Source: Cyanobacterium stanieri LEGE 03274 (GTDB lineage Bacteria; Cyanobacteriota; Cyanobacteriia; Cyanobacteriales; Cyanobacteriaceae). From it: DNA of 64,000 nt. Of the stretch, positions 1 through 7,881 are shown in pieces. The stretch's first letter is position 1, and every line of letters starts with the position of its first letter. Position numbers and translations under genes: made by a program. The stretch lies in the NCBI RefSeq assembly GCF_015207825.1, contig NZ_JADEWC010000014.1, positions 21,101 through 85,100 of the forward strand, in the 5' to 3' direction. The notes under the pieces are model-generated. The model was given only the letters and a program-made list of their open reading frames with translations. It made no database searches and was not told where the DNA came from.

Positions 1-1550
1 CAATTATTACGAATCAACAACAAGCGGATCGTCTTCCTGATGTTCAACCGGAGGATCTCGAATTTGCTTCCCATGTGGTTCATATTAATGAGGCTTTAGC
101 GCAGGGTTATCTTTGTGCTGAAAATCATGCTTGTATCACTAATTTCCGTACTCAGAATTCTCCTGTTTCTTCTAATCATAATAATAATCAAGATAATAAT
201 AGTTATCAATCAGTAACTAATATGAGTTTAAATACAGATATAGTAAATCAAGTTCGTTCTCTACTCAGACAGGGTTATAAAATTGGAGTAGAGTATGCTA
301 GTGTGCGTCGTTTTAAAACCAAGTCTTGGTTGACTGGTTCTCTTAATAATGCTACCCAAGAAGCTCAAGTTTTGGCAGGGTTGGAAAGTTTTTTAAATGA
401 ACACCAAGGGGAATATGTTCGTTTGATTGGGGTTGATACTGAGGCTAAGGCAAGGGTAGCGGAAATTATTATCCAGCGCCCCGATGATACCCCTGGTCAA
501 CCTTCCCGTTTAAATGCTACTTCTGTAGCTCCTGCGGTGGCTCAGGCAACTAATAATGGTGGTGGTGCTTCTGTGGTGGCTGCTAATGGTACTGATATTA
601 GTGGGGAGGTGCGATCGCTCGTACAAGGCGGTTATAATATTGGGGTGGAACACGCTGATATTCGTCGCTTCAAGGCGAAATCTTGGATCACTGCCCCCAG
701 TATTACCACTAATTCTGTTAATGAAGCGGTTAAAACCTTACAGGGCTATTTAAAAGAGTTTGATGGGGAGTATGTACGTATTATTGGGGTTGATCCTCAA
801 GCCAAAAAAAGGGTTTCCCAAACCATCATCCAGCGCCCCGGGGAATCGGCCTCGGTAAGTAGTAATGGAAGTTCTGCCCCTGCCCGTCACAATGGTAATG
901 GTGGTGGCTCTGTAACCACTAGCTTAAGTGCGGATGCGGTGCAACAGGTGCGCTCTTTATTAAGCCAAGGTTATCAGATTGGCACGGAACACGCTGATAT
1001 ACGTCACTTTAAGGCAAAGTCTTGGAAAAGTTGTTCCCCCATTAAGGCAACCAATGAAAGGGATGTTTTGACGGCCTTAGAAGGTTGTATGAAGGATCAT
1101 GCTGGGGAGTATGTGCGCATGATTGGTATTGACACCGAGGCCAAACGCCGTGTGTTGGAAATGATGATCCAGCGCCCCGGGGAAAGCCGTGAGGCTCAAA
1201 CGGTGGCTCCTGCTTCCCGTGCTAGTGGTGCTAGTCGTCCTGCCCCTGCAACTTCTTCTAATGGTCGTAATGGACATACCGTTAGTAGTCGTTTAGGGGA
1301 TGATGTACTTAAGCAGTTGCGATCGCTCCTGTCCCAAGGCTACAAAATTGGCACTGAACACGCCACCGTAAGACGTTTCAAAGCTAAATCTTGGCAGAGT
1401 TGCGCCCCCATTAACAGTACCAACGAATCTGAAGTGATCAGAGCTTTAGAGGGTTGTTTACAGGATCATGATGGGGAATATGTCCGCATGATTGGTATCG
1501 ATACCGAAGCCAGAAAACGTGTAGCTGAAGCCATTATCCAGCGCCCATAG
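1..1550 (+). CDS. ccmM: Carboxysome assembly protein CcmM, 3' part (5' end outside the window)
   Basis: CcmM organises Rubisco inside the beta-carboxysome: its RbcS-like (SSUL) modules bind Rubisco and its N-terminal gamma-carbonic-anhydrase-like domain binds CcmN and other shell partners. The frame is open from position 3, so the gene is cut by the window edge; only the tail of the N-terminal domain is present. Four SSUL modules follow, each running from a V-R-S-L-L-type start through FKaKSW to a closing IQRP, joined by Ser/Ala/Asn/Gly-rich linkers. Modules 3 and 4 carry a Cys pair (KSC/QSC and EGC); modules 1 and 2 have none. In the studied homologues such pairs form the redox-sensitive disulfide of SSUL. 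The GTG at 75 is internal and not a start. ccmN follows 206 bp downstream. Identification is near certain. Confidence 0.96.
   Translation, partial: IITNQQQADRLPDVQPEDLEFASHVVHINEALAQGYLCAENHACITNFRTQNSPVSSNHNNNQDNNSYQSVTNMSLNTDIVNQVRSLLRQGYKIGVEYASVRRFKTKSWLTGSLNNATQEAQVLAGLESFLNEHQGEYVRLIGVDTEAKARVAEIIIQRPDDTPGQPSRLNATSVAPAVAQATNNGGGASVVAANGTDISGEVRSLVQGGYNIGVEHADIRRFKAKSWITAPSITTNSVNEAVKTLQGYLKEFDGEYVRIIGVDPQAKKRVSQTIIQRPGESASVSSNGSSAPARHNGNGGGSVTTSLSADAVQQVRSLLSQGYQIGTEHADIRHFKAKSWKSCSPIKATNERDVLTALEGCMKDHAGEYVRMIGIDTEAKRRVLEMMIQRPGESREAQTVAPASRASGASRPAPATSSNGRNGHTVSSRLGDDVLKQLRSLLSQGYKIGTEHATVRRFKAKSWQSCAPINSTNESEVIRALEGCLQDHDGEYVRMIGIDTEARKRVAEAIIQRP
222..224 (+). promoter_or_regulatory. 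Candidate internal start codon for the short CcmM form
   Basis: This in-frame ATG lies between the carbonic-anhydrase-like domain and the first SSUL module, which begins a few residues later. In beta-cyanobacteria a short CcmM made only of SSUL modules is produced by internal initiation at about this place. I see no clear Shine-Dalgarno sequence before it, so the call rests on position and on family knowledge. Confidence 0.4.
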
Positions 1551-1756
1551 TTGTTTTTTTCCCTCTCTTGTGGTCTTTATTTACTACTTATTAAAAGAGG
1601 GGGAAATTATTTCAAAAAAAATAAAAGTATATTCATAAAAAATAAATTTAATCTTATTTTATCTATAAAATATACCATTTTATATTTATATTAATAATTA
1701 CTAAAAATAATAAGTAGTTTTAATTCTTTTAAAAAAAGTTCAAAAAAATAGCTCGA

Positions 1757-2488
1757 ATGTCATTACCCATTCTGCAACCCAGCACCAGTAAAAATATCCA
1801 AATCCGAGGCGATGTCACCATTGATGATAGTGCGGTAATTGCTGACGGTGTGATTATCAATGCACCAGAAGGGGCAAAAATCATTATTCATAGTGGAGTA
1901 TGCTTGGGCATGGGTTCGATTGTGACGGCTTTTCCTGAGGCTACCATCGAAATTAAAGCCAATGCTATTTTAGGGGCAGGTTGTCTTATTTTTGGACAAT
2001 GTATCATCGGTAATCAAGTTTCCATTGGTTCGGCGGTAACCATATATAATGTAGATATTGAGCCTTTGAGTGTTATTCCCTCTGGCACGGTTAAGGGCGA
2101 TCGCTCCAGAACTGTTACCATAGAAAGTAAGCCTATTACCGAAACCCTAGACACCAACGAAAATAACTCAGAAGAAACCACAACCCCAACGGAAAATCAA
2201 GAGTTAGACAAAGCCAAATCCGACGCCATCAAACAACAACAACATCTCAATAAATATCGAAATCAAGTACAATCAGTTAACCCTATTCCCCAAGAAACAG
2301 AAAATCACCTCCCCCAAAATTCTCCAAGTAACTATAATCAAGACGAAAAACAACCTCCCATCAAAACCGATGATGACCCTTGGGGTATAATGAAAACCGA
2401 TAATAAAGAAGTAGCAGGGCAAGTATATATCAATAGACTATTCGTCACCCTATTTCCGGAAAAAAACATCCCTCCCCAACAAACCTAA
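1757..2488 (+). CDS. ccmN: Carboxysome assembly protein CcmN
   Basis: CcmN bridges the CcmM-Rubisco core to the shell. The 243-aa protein has an N-terminal left-handed beta-helix of hexapeptide repeats (about residues 15-115), a polar linker rich in Gln, Asn, Pro and Thr (about 120-215), and a short amphipathic C-terminal helix containing GQVYINRLFVTLFP. That last segment is the encapsulation peptide of the family, which binds shell protein CcmK. The ATG start gives the expected N-terminus. It lies directly behind ccmM in the same direction, which is the standard ccm order. The 206-bp gap between them is very AT-rich. Confidence 0.95.
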   Translation: MSLPILQPSTSKNIQIRGDVTIDDSAVIADGVIINAPEGAKIIIHSGVCLGMGSIVTAFPEATIEIKANAILGAGCLIFGQCIIGNQVSIGSAVTIYNVDIEPLSVIPSGTVKGDRSRTVTIESKPITETLDTNENNSEETTTPTENQELDKAKSDAIKQQQHLNKYRNQVQSVNPIPQETENHLPQNSPSNYNQDEKQPPIKTDDDPWGIMKTDNKEVAGQVYINRLFVTLFPEKNIPPQQT

Positions 2489-2551
2489 AGTAAATAATTG
2501 CCCCATATGGGTAAAATATATTAGTTACTTTGATTTTCCCTTGATAAAACA

Positions 2552-3184
2552 TTGAATACATATTCCGTGGATGAGTTTCACAAAGCAAGTGAAGCCATTA
2601 TTCAAACTGCTACCTTTCTTGATAGTAAAGGATGGACTCCCGCTACGAGTAGTAACTTTTCCCATGTAGTGGGTAATAATCTGTGTGCCATTACCGTATC
2701 AGGAAAGCATAAAGGTAGATTAACCCCTGATGATATTATGGTGGTGGATTTTGATGGTGTGCCAGTGGATAATAAAAAACCATCGGCGGAGACTTTGCTA
2801 CATACTACCTTATATCAAAGAGATGCAGAAATTGGCTCGATACTTCATACCCACTCCCTTAACAGTACAATATTGAGTAGGTTAATTGATCAACCCTATT
2901 GGCAGATAGAAGGTTATGAATTGCAAAAAGCCTTCACAGGTATCAACACCCATGAAAGTAATATCACTATTCCCATTTTCGATAATAGTCAAGATATTCC
3001 TAGTCTTGCCCAAGAAGTTATTGCATATTTAGATAAAGGTAATCCCTGCTGGGGATATTTAATTAGAGGGCATGGGGTTTATACATGGGGTAAGGATATT
3101 AACAGCGCCCTTAGACACTTAGAAGCGATAGAATATCTAATGGAGTGTGAATTGGAAATGATCAAAATTACAGGAAGAAGATGA
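2552..3184 (+). CDS. mtnB: Methylthioribulose-1-phosphate dehydratase
   Basis: MtnB dehydrates 5-methylthioribulose-1-phosphate to the diketone in the methionine-salvage pathway. It is a zinc class-II aldolase-fold enzyme. Visible signs are the substrate-loop serines and asparagine around residues 32-37, SGKHKG at 50-55, the zinc-binding His pair in HTH (residues 99 and 101), and a third His in RGHGVYTWG. The 210-aa length fits the family. The chosen start is a TTG; I see no better ATG in frame, so the exact N-terminus is uncertain. The gene overlaps mtnD by 4 bp (ATGA), which indicates translational coupling. Confidence 0.92.
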   Translation: MNTYSVDEFHKASEAIIQTATFLDSKGWTPATSSNFSHVVGNNLCAITVSGKHKGRLTPDDIMVVDFDGVPVDNKKPSAETLLHTTLYQRDAEIGSILHTHSLNSTILSRLIDQPYWQIEGYELQKAFTGINTHESNITIPIFDNSQDIPSLAQEVIAYLDKGNPCWGYLIRGHGVYTWGKDINSALRHLEAIEYLMECELEMIKITGRR

Positions 3185-3747
3185 CTAGCTTAAAGATATT
3201 TGATGATAACAACCCTACCGAAGCACTTTTTGATAGTGAGGAAATAACTAATTCTGCGGATAAAATAGACAAAATTATTTATCATCTCCAACAGGTAGGG
3301 GTAAAATTTGAGCAATGGCAAACTAATGACGAGATTAAGTTAGGGGCTAGTCAAGGGGAAGTTTTGCAGGGTTATAATGAAGATGTACAACGATTAATCA
3401 AAGAAGCTGGTTATCAGGCGGTGGATGTGGTTAGTTTAACCAGTGATAATCCTAATAAAGAGGCTTTTAGAGAAAAATTTTTAAATGAGCATACCCACAG
3501 TGAAGATGAGGTGCGCTTTTTTGTGGCCGGGGAGGGTTTATTTAGTTTACACCTTCATGATAAGGTGTTCGAGGTGTTATGCACCAAGGGAGATTTAATT
3601 AGTGTACCTGCTAACACCCCCCATTGGTTTGATATGGGGCCTAATCCTAATTTTATTGCCATTCGTCTTTTTAATAATCCTCAAGGATGGGTTGCTAATT
3701 TTACTGGTTCAAATATTGCTTCAAAATTTTCTCGTCTTGAAAACTAA
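3181..3747 (+). CDS. mtnD: Acireductone dioxygenase
   Basis: MtnD cleaves the acireductone made by the MtnB/MtnC steps. With Fe2+ it gives the methionine precursor and formate; with Ni2+ it runs the off-pathway reaction. The 188-aa cupin shows the metal ligands His104, His106 and Glu110 in EHTHSEDEVRFF and His148 in PANTPHWFD. The ATG start overlaps the mtnB stop by 4 bp. mtnC follows 143 bp later. The order mtnB-mtnD-mtnC covers the last steps of methionine salvage. Confidence 0.95.
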   Translation: MTSLKIFDDNNPTEALFDSEEITNSADKIDKIIYHLQQVGVKFEQWQTNDEIKLGASQGEVLQGYNEDVQRLIKEAGYQAVDVVSLTSDNPNKEAFREKFLNEHTHSEDEVRFFVAGEGLFSLHLHDKVFEVLCTKGDLISVPANTPHWFDMGPNPNFIAIRLFNNPQGWVANFTGSNIASKFSRLEN

Positions 3748-3890
3748 ATCTGGCTTTGCTTAACTTAGATATGATTTTTTGTGGCGGGGAATAGGCAATG
3801 GTAATTAATTTTTTTATTATTAAATTTTGTCGTTATTTTTATTGTAATGTATCTCATTATTCAGTCATACTTTAAATCCTAATTTTTCTT

Positions 3891-4589
3891 ATGATTAAAG
3901 CAATTTTAACCGATATTGAGGGAACTACTAGCTCTATTTCTTTTGTTAAAGATGTGTTATTTCCCTATGCTTATCAAGAAATTGAAAATTTTCTCATTCA
4001 ACATTTTAATAATGATCTTGTTTATGAACAAGTGAGGGCTGTATGTGAGTTAGAAGGGTTAAAAGATGGTTGTCAACCTCGTCAAATTGCAGAGATTTTA
4101 AGGGAATGGATTAAGGGCGATCGCAAATTAACCCCCCTCAAAGAATTACAAGGAATGATCTGGGAAAAGGGATATAAAAATGGTGATTATCAAGCTCATA
4201 TTTATCCAGATGCTTATGATAAATTAACCCAATGGCATGGGCAAAATATCCCTATATATATATATTCTTCTGGTTCTGTATATGCTCAAAAATTATTTTT
4301 TGGCTACTCAGATTATGGTAACATACTCAACTTATTTTCAGGCTTTTTTGATACTAATATTGGCTATAAACAAGAGGTTAATTCCTATTTATTAATATCA
4401 GAACAAATGGGCTTTTTACCTCAAGAAATACTATTTTTATCAGACATAGAAAAGGAAATAATTTCTGCAAGAAAAGCAGGAATGAAAACCATATGGGTAA
4501 TAAGAGATCCAGAAGAATTTAGAGAAGTTAACCAACAAAATCAATCCCATAGAATAGTTAGAGATTTTCAAGATATTAATCTTATTTAA
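3891..4589 (+). CDS. mtnC: Enolase-phosphatase E1 (2,3-diketomethylthiopentyl-1-phosphate enolase-phosphatase)
   Basis: This HAD-superfamily enzyme enolises and dephosphorylates the diketone phosphate to give acireductone. HAD motif I is LTDIEGTTSS (Asp8, Glu10). Motif II is IYSSGS, and motif III/IV is FLSDIEKEIISARKAGM with the conserved Asp-Glu pair. At 232 aa it is the usual length. It completes the MtnB-C-D set with the two genes upstream. The ATG start is preceded by an AT-rich 143-bp gap, so it may have its own promoter. Confidence 0.95.
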   Translation: MIKAILTDIEGTTSSISFVKDVLFPYAYQEIENFLIQHFNNDLVYEQVRAVCELEGLKDGCQPRQIAEILREWIKGDRKLTPLKELQGMIWEKGYKNGDYQAHIYPDAYDKLTQWHGQNIPIYIYSSGSVYAQKLFFGYSDYGNILNLFSGFFDTNIGYKQEVNSYLLISEQMGFLPQEILFLSDIEKEIISARKAGMKTIWVIRDPEEFREVNQQNQSHRIVRDFQDINLI

Positions 4590-4738
4590 ATTTATTAAAT
4601 ATTAATCATTAGCTTTGTATTCTATAACTAAATGAAACATTAATCTAGATTCAAACTTAATAGGTATTGTTTGATACTTAGTTGACTCTAAATAATAAAT
4701 GATATAATTATTAGTAGTTACATATTATTAGGTAAATC

Positions 4739-5251
4739 GTGAAAATTTCAATTATTATAGCCAGTAACAATAAAAATTTAGCCCTTGCCAAGCAAATTAA
4801 AAAAATTGCCATGGATATGGGAAACGAAACCCAAATCATTGATTTAGTGGCCGAAGATTTACCCCTTTATACTCCTGCAAATCAAGAAAAATTAGGTATT
4901 CCCTCCAAAGTAAAACAACTCAACGATACCATCACCCACAGTGAAGGAATGATATTTGTTGCTCCCGAATATAACGGCGGTATTCCCCCTAGTTTAACAA
5001 GTGCGATCGCATGGCTGAGCGTCAGTTCAGAAAATTGGCGAGGATGTTTTAACGGTAAACCAGCGGCCATTGCTACCCATAGCGGAGGAGGGGGGCAATA
5101 TGTACTATTATCTATGAGAAATCAACTATCATATATCGGGATGAATGTAGTGGGTAGAACTATTTTAACTAACGGTGGTAAACCCTTTAACCCAGAATCA
5201 GCCCAAGAGGTAATTAAACAATTAGTAAGCTGGAAAACTCACACAGTTTAA
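4739..5251 (+). CDS. NAD(P)H-dependent FMN reductase (flavodoxin-like fold)
   Basis: A 170-aa protein of the NADPH-dependent FMN reductase family. It has the N-terminal phosphate-binding loop IIIASNNKN (residues 4-12), the flavin-binding PEYNGGIPPSLTSAI segment (about 77-91), and a Gly-rich HSGGGGQ loop (about 114-120). Members reduce FMN, quinones or azo dyes in the cytoplasm; the physiological substrate cannot be read from sequence. The start is a GTG, with a weak TTAGG about 6 nt upstream. It stands alone between mtnC and prfB. Confidence 0.85.
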   Translation: MKISIIIASNNKNLALAKQIKKIAMDMGNETQIIDLVAEDLPLYTPANQEKLGIPSKVKQLNDTITHSEGMIFVAPEYNGGIPPSLTSAIAWLSVSSENWRGCFNGKPAAIATHSGGGGQYVLLSMRNQLSYIGMNVVGRTILTNGGKPFNPESAQEVIKQLVSWKTHTV

Positions 5252-5375
5252 AAAAAACTCCATGGGTTATTGTTTTTTAGATTTAAGCAAATCAACCTAG
5301 ACTCAAAATACAAACTGAGTTATACTAAATTTTTAGCTACACCGATAAAACTAAAAAAAGTATCTACACAACAGA

Positions 5376-6480
5376 ATGGAATTAGCAGATTTAAAAAGAG
5401 AAATAACTGTAATAACAGAGCGCCTGAGTGACACTCAGGACTATCTTTGACATACCCAATCTTAAAGCTAATATTCATGACTTAGAGCAAGTGGCAAGTC
5501 AGCCCAGTTTCTGGGATAACGCCGATGAGGCTCAAAAAATTCTCCAAGATTTAAACGAATTAAAATCCTCCCTTACTCAAGTTAATCAGTGGCAAAAATC
5601 TTTAGAAGATACTAAAGCTATTGTGGAATTGTTGGAACTAGAGGAAGAAGATTTAGAGTTATTTACCGAGGCAGAAAATAATTTAAGTCATCTTGCCCAA
5701 GAATTAGACCGCTGGGAGTTGCGTAAGTTACTCAGTGGGGTTTACGATCAAAAAGGGGCAGTGTTGACTATTAATGCAGGGGCAGGAGGCACGGATGCTC
5801 AAGATTGGGCGCAAATGTTATTGAGGATGTATAGTCGTTGGAGTGAAAATCAGGGCTATAAGGTTACTTTAACGGATATGTCGGAAGGAGATGAGGCGGG
5901 AATTAAGTCTGTTACCCTCGAAATTGAGGGGCGTTATGCTTTTGGTTATTTGAGGGGTGAAAAAGGCACTCATCGCTTAGTGAGAATCTCTCCTTTTAAT
6001 GCTAACGGTAAAAGACAAACCAGTTTTGCGGGGGTGGATGTGATGCCTTTATTGGAAAATGAGGCTATTAATGTGGAAATTCCTGATAAGGATTTGGAAA
6101 TTACGACTTCCCGGGCGGGGGGCAAAGGTGGACAAAATGTCAATAAGGTGGAAACGGCAGTAAGGGTGGTACATTTACCCACAGGCATTGCCGTAAGGTG
6201 TACCCAGGAGCGATCGCAATTACAAAACAAAGAGAAAGCCCTTGCTATACTAAAAGCCAAACTATTGGTAATTGCCCAGGAGCAAAAAATTAGGGAAATT
6301 GCTGAAATAAGGGGCGATATTGTGGAGGCAGCTTGGGGAATGCAGATTCGTAATTATGTATTTCACCCTTATCAGATGGTTAAGGATTTACGCACTAATG
6401 TGGAAACCACGGCCATTGATAATGTTATGGATGGAGACTTAGACGATTTCATTGAAGCATACCTCAAAACTGCAATTTAG
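5376..6480 (+). CDS. prfB: Peptide chain release factor 2, expressed through programmed +1 frameshift
   Basis: RF2 terminates translation at UGA and UAA. The coding sequence starts at ATG 5376 and reads 24 codons to CTT TGA (5445-5450). It then shifts +1, so that GAC (5449-5451) is decoded and the frame runs to 6480. The main frame shows the stop-codon recognition tripeptide SPF (in [11 protein letters not shown]) and the catalytic GGQ (in [13 protein letters not shown]). An alternative GTG at 5428 in the second frame would miss the normal N-terminal helix and is rejected as the start. The island border begins 61 bp beyond the stop codon. Confidence 0.97.
5436..5451 (+). promoter_or_regulatory. 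RF2 autoregulatory +1 frameshift site
   Basis: The stretch CAGGACTATCTTTGAC holds an AGGA Shine-Dalgarno-like stimulator a few nucleotides before the slippery CUU and the in-frame UGA followed by C. This is the classical prfB arrangement. When RF2 is scarce, UGA is decoded slowly and the ribosome slips +1 into the main frame; when RF2 is abundant, the 24-codon leader peptide is released. Confidence 0.93.
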
Positions 6481-6499
6481 GGAAAAATTTAAGTCTTCA

Positions 6500-6540
6500 A
6501 TTCTTAAGGAGTGCTAAATGCGATTCTTAAGGAGTGCTAA
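6500..6540. repeat. 18-bp direct repeat next to the left island border
   Basis: ATTCTTAAGGAGTGCTAA occurs at 6500-6517 and again at 6523-6540, a 23-bp period. The second copy ends exactly where the transposon-like end TGTAACGG begins (6541). It may be a duplicated piece of the prfB downstream region left by earlier insertions; function unknown. Confidence 0.8.
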
Positions 6541-6700
6541 TGTAACGGCGTAATAAAGTTTTATAATTTCATACTCTATAAACCATGACTCTCGTTACTT
6601 TTTTTTGCTTTAAAAAAAAATAAAGTTGTATAATTACCCAATACACTAAGTTGATTATATGCCACAGATACTAAAGTTATAGAAATAAAGTTATATATTT
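6541..6700 (+). repeat. Left-end repeats of the island (three AATAAAGTTGTATA-type sites)
   Basis: The motif AATAAAGTTkTATAATTT occurs at 6552, 6619 and 6684 in the same direction, spaced 67 and 65 bp. The first 45 bp of this end match 37978-38022 at about 40 positions. The regular spacing and terminal TGT fit transposase-binding sites of a transposon end. Confidence 0.7.
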
Positions 6701-6761
6701 TACTGTAAATTATTAGAACAAAATATTGATTTAAACTTAATCCAAAGATAATTTGATAGTC

Positions 6762-7280
6762 CTAAAGGGATAAGAATGAATTGTAGTGATGGACAAAAAG
6801 CCAGATAGCACCAACGTGATTCTCTATCTTCTTAGAAAAAGATAAAGTTCTTCTGACCAGACATGAGACTCTCTGGCGTAGAGTGCCGTTAAAACGCTCA
6901 ATGTAGTTGGTCTGACCCGTCTGTTTTCCCACTGCTAGATGACGTTTGCTCGGAAAGACCACACCATAAGCTTGCCAGAAGTCCGTATAAGCCATAGCAC
7001 ATTGACGATAGACTGGAAGCAAAGATGCCCACAAGTGTTTTGCTCCTAACTCAGAACGGTCTCCGACATAAAGTCCCACAATCTCACGGGTATCGACATC
7101 CAAAGCTAACCAAATCCAACATTGTTGCTGTTTATTCCCCACAAAAGACCACATCTCATCGCATTGAATTGTTAATCGCCCTTTTTTTTGAGGAAATATG
7201 CACGTGCTGGGGTATAGCTTCATATTTCTGATTGACATAGTTTTGTAGCCAAGGCTCAGAAATATCACTGACTCGAGCAA
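6762..7280 (-). CDS. IS1-family InsB' (DDE catalytic part, reached by -1 frameshift)
   Basis: This frame carries the catalytic region: CDEMWSFVG, YTDFWQAYG and NYIERFNGTLRQR provide the D, D and E of the IS1 DDE site. The productive protein is the InsA-InsB' fusion made by -1 slippage on the A8 run at 7182-7189, so the true InsB' portion starts near 7190 and not at the first Met of this frame. The gene ends inside the terminal inverted repeat, as in other IS1 elements. It looks intact. Confidence 0.85.
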   Translation of the reverse strand: MLESVIFLSLGYKTMSIRNMKLYPSTCIFPQKKGRLTIQCDEMWSFVGNKQQQCWIWLALDVDTREIVGLYVGDRSELGAKHLWASLLPVYRQCAMAYTDFWQAYGVVFPSKRHLAVGKQTGQTNYIERFNGTLRQRVSCLVRRTLSFSKKIENHVGAIWLFVHHYNSFLSL

Positions 7281-7470
7281 TACCAGCTAGAGGGAGCTTT
7301 TCAAGCAGGAGCTTGTCAATCAGCTGCTTTGTTTCAGGGGAGATTATTTTCTGTTGAGGATTCTCGACAAATTGGCGACCACAATCACGGCATTTATGGT
7401 TCTGCTTGCCATTGTGGATGCGACCATTTTTTACTACTTTTGTGGACTGGCAGTTTGGGCAGTGAGGCAT
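7156..7470 (-). CDS. IS1-family InsA (N-terminal zinc-finger part of transposase)
   Basis: The 104-aa product starts MPHCPNCQS and has a zinc ribbon with CPNC and CRDC pairs (residues 4-7 and 27-30), followed by a helix-turn-helix-like segment. In IS1, InsA alone binds the ends and represses transposition. The frame ends shortly after an A8 run on the coding strand (complement of 7182-7189), where a -1 slip joins it to the InsB' frame. Confidence 0.85.
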   Translation of the reverse strand: MPHCPNCQSTKVVKNGRIHNGKQNHKCRDCGRQFVENPQQKIISPETKQLIDKLLLEKLPLAGIARVSDISEPWLQNYVNQKYEAIPQHVHISSKKRAINNSMR

Positions 7471-7533
7471 TTTAAGGAGACTTTTTGCTTCTTTTTTTCT
7501 ATTATCCTTACATTTATAGGACTACCAAAGTAC

Positions 7534-7881
7534 TATCACACCCTTATAAGATTTAATTATTCAAAAAATAAAGTTGGTAAATTTGGATAAGATTGAATTT
7601 TTAAAAAATATTGTAAAACAATTAACAATAAAAAAGTTGGTAAATTAATAACTACATATATCTAAATGTGTTTTAGTAACTATTTGGGGAAAGTGGCATT
7701 GCTAAATAAGGATATGATGAAAAGGAAAAAAGTAGTATAAAAATGTGTCTCTTAAGTTTTTAGATTTCATCATAAATCATGGGATAAGTTTATCACTTCA
7801 TATAACCATCCGTCACAGAATATCTTAAAATAGAAGTCTACTCTAAAAAATATTTGGAAAATTAGGAAACTATTATTTAAA
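7534..7881. other. Gene-free gap with two further copies of the island-end motif
   Basis: This 348-bp stretch carries two variant motif copies, AATAAAGTTGGTAAATTT at 7567 and AATAAAAAAGTTGGTAAATT at 7627. If the IS1 element is removed, they continue the spaced array of the left end. No gene, RNA or terminator is otherwise apparent. Just upstream of the next gene the sequence is open in its frame back to a TAG at 7831. Confidence 0.6.

Larger units (their letters stand above)
6748..7533 (-). mobile_element. IS1-family insertion sequence
   Basis: An approximately 0.79-kb element with two overlapping frames (InsA and InsB'), typical of IS1. Imperfect terminal inverted repeats are visible: TTTGATAGTCCTAAA near 6752 and, on the other strand, TTTGGTAGTCCTATA ending near 7531. 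I found no convincing target duplication, so the outer limits are approximate by a few bases. It lies within the motif array of the island's left end: further motif copies occur just past it. Confidence 0.85.

Noticed and set aside
75..1550. GTG at 75 as the start of a 491-aa gene
   Set aside because: The frame is open to the window edge and the residues before it continue the CcmM sequence, so it is an internal codon.
5428..5450. prfB beginning at GTG 5428
   Set aside because: The conserved leader from ATG 5376 with a classical frameshift site explains the gene better.
7354..7590. Open frame on the plus strand across the IS1 insA gene
   Set aside because: It is antisense to a well-supported transposase gene and has no recognisable product.
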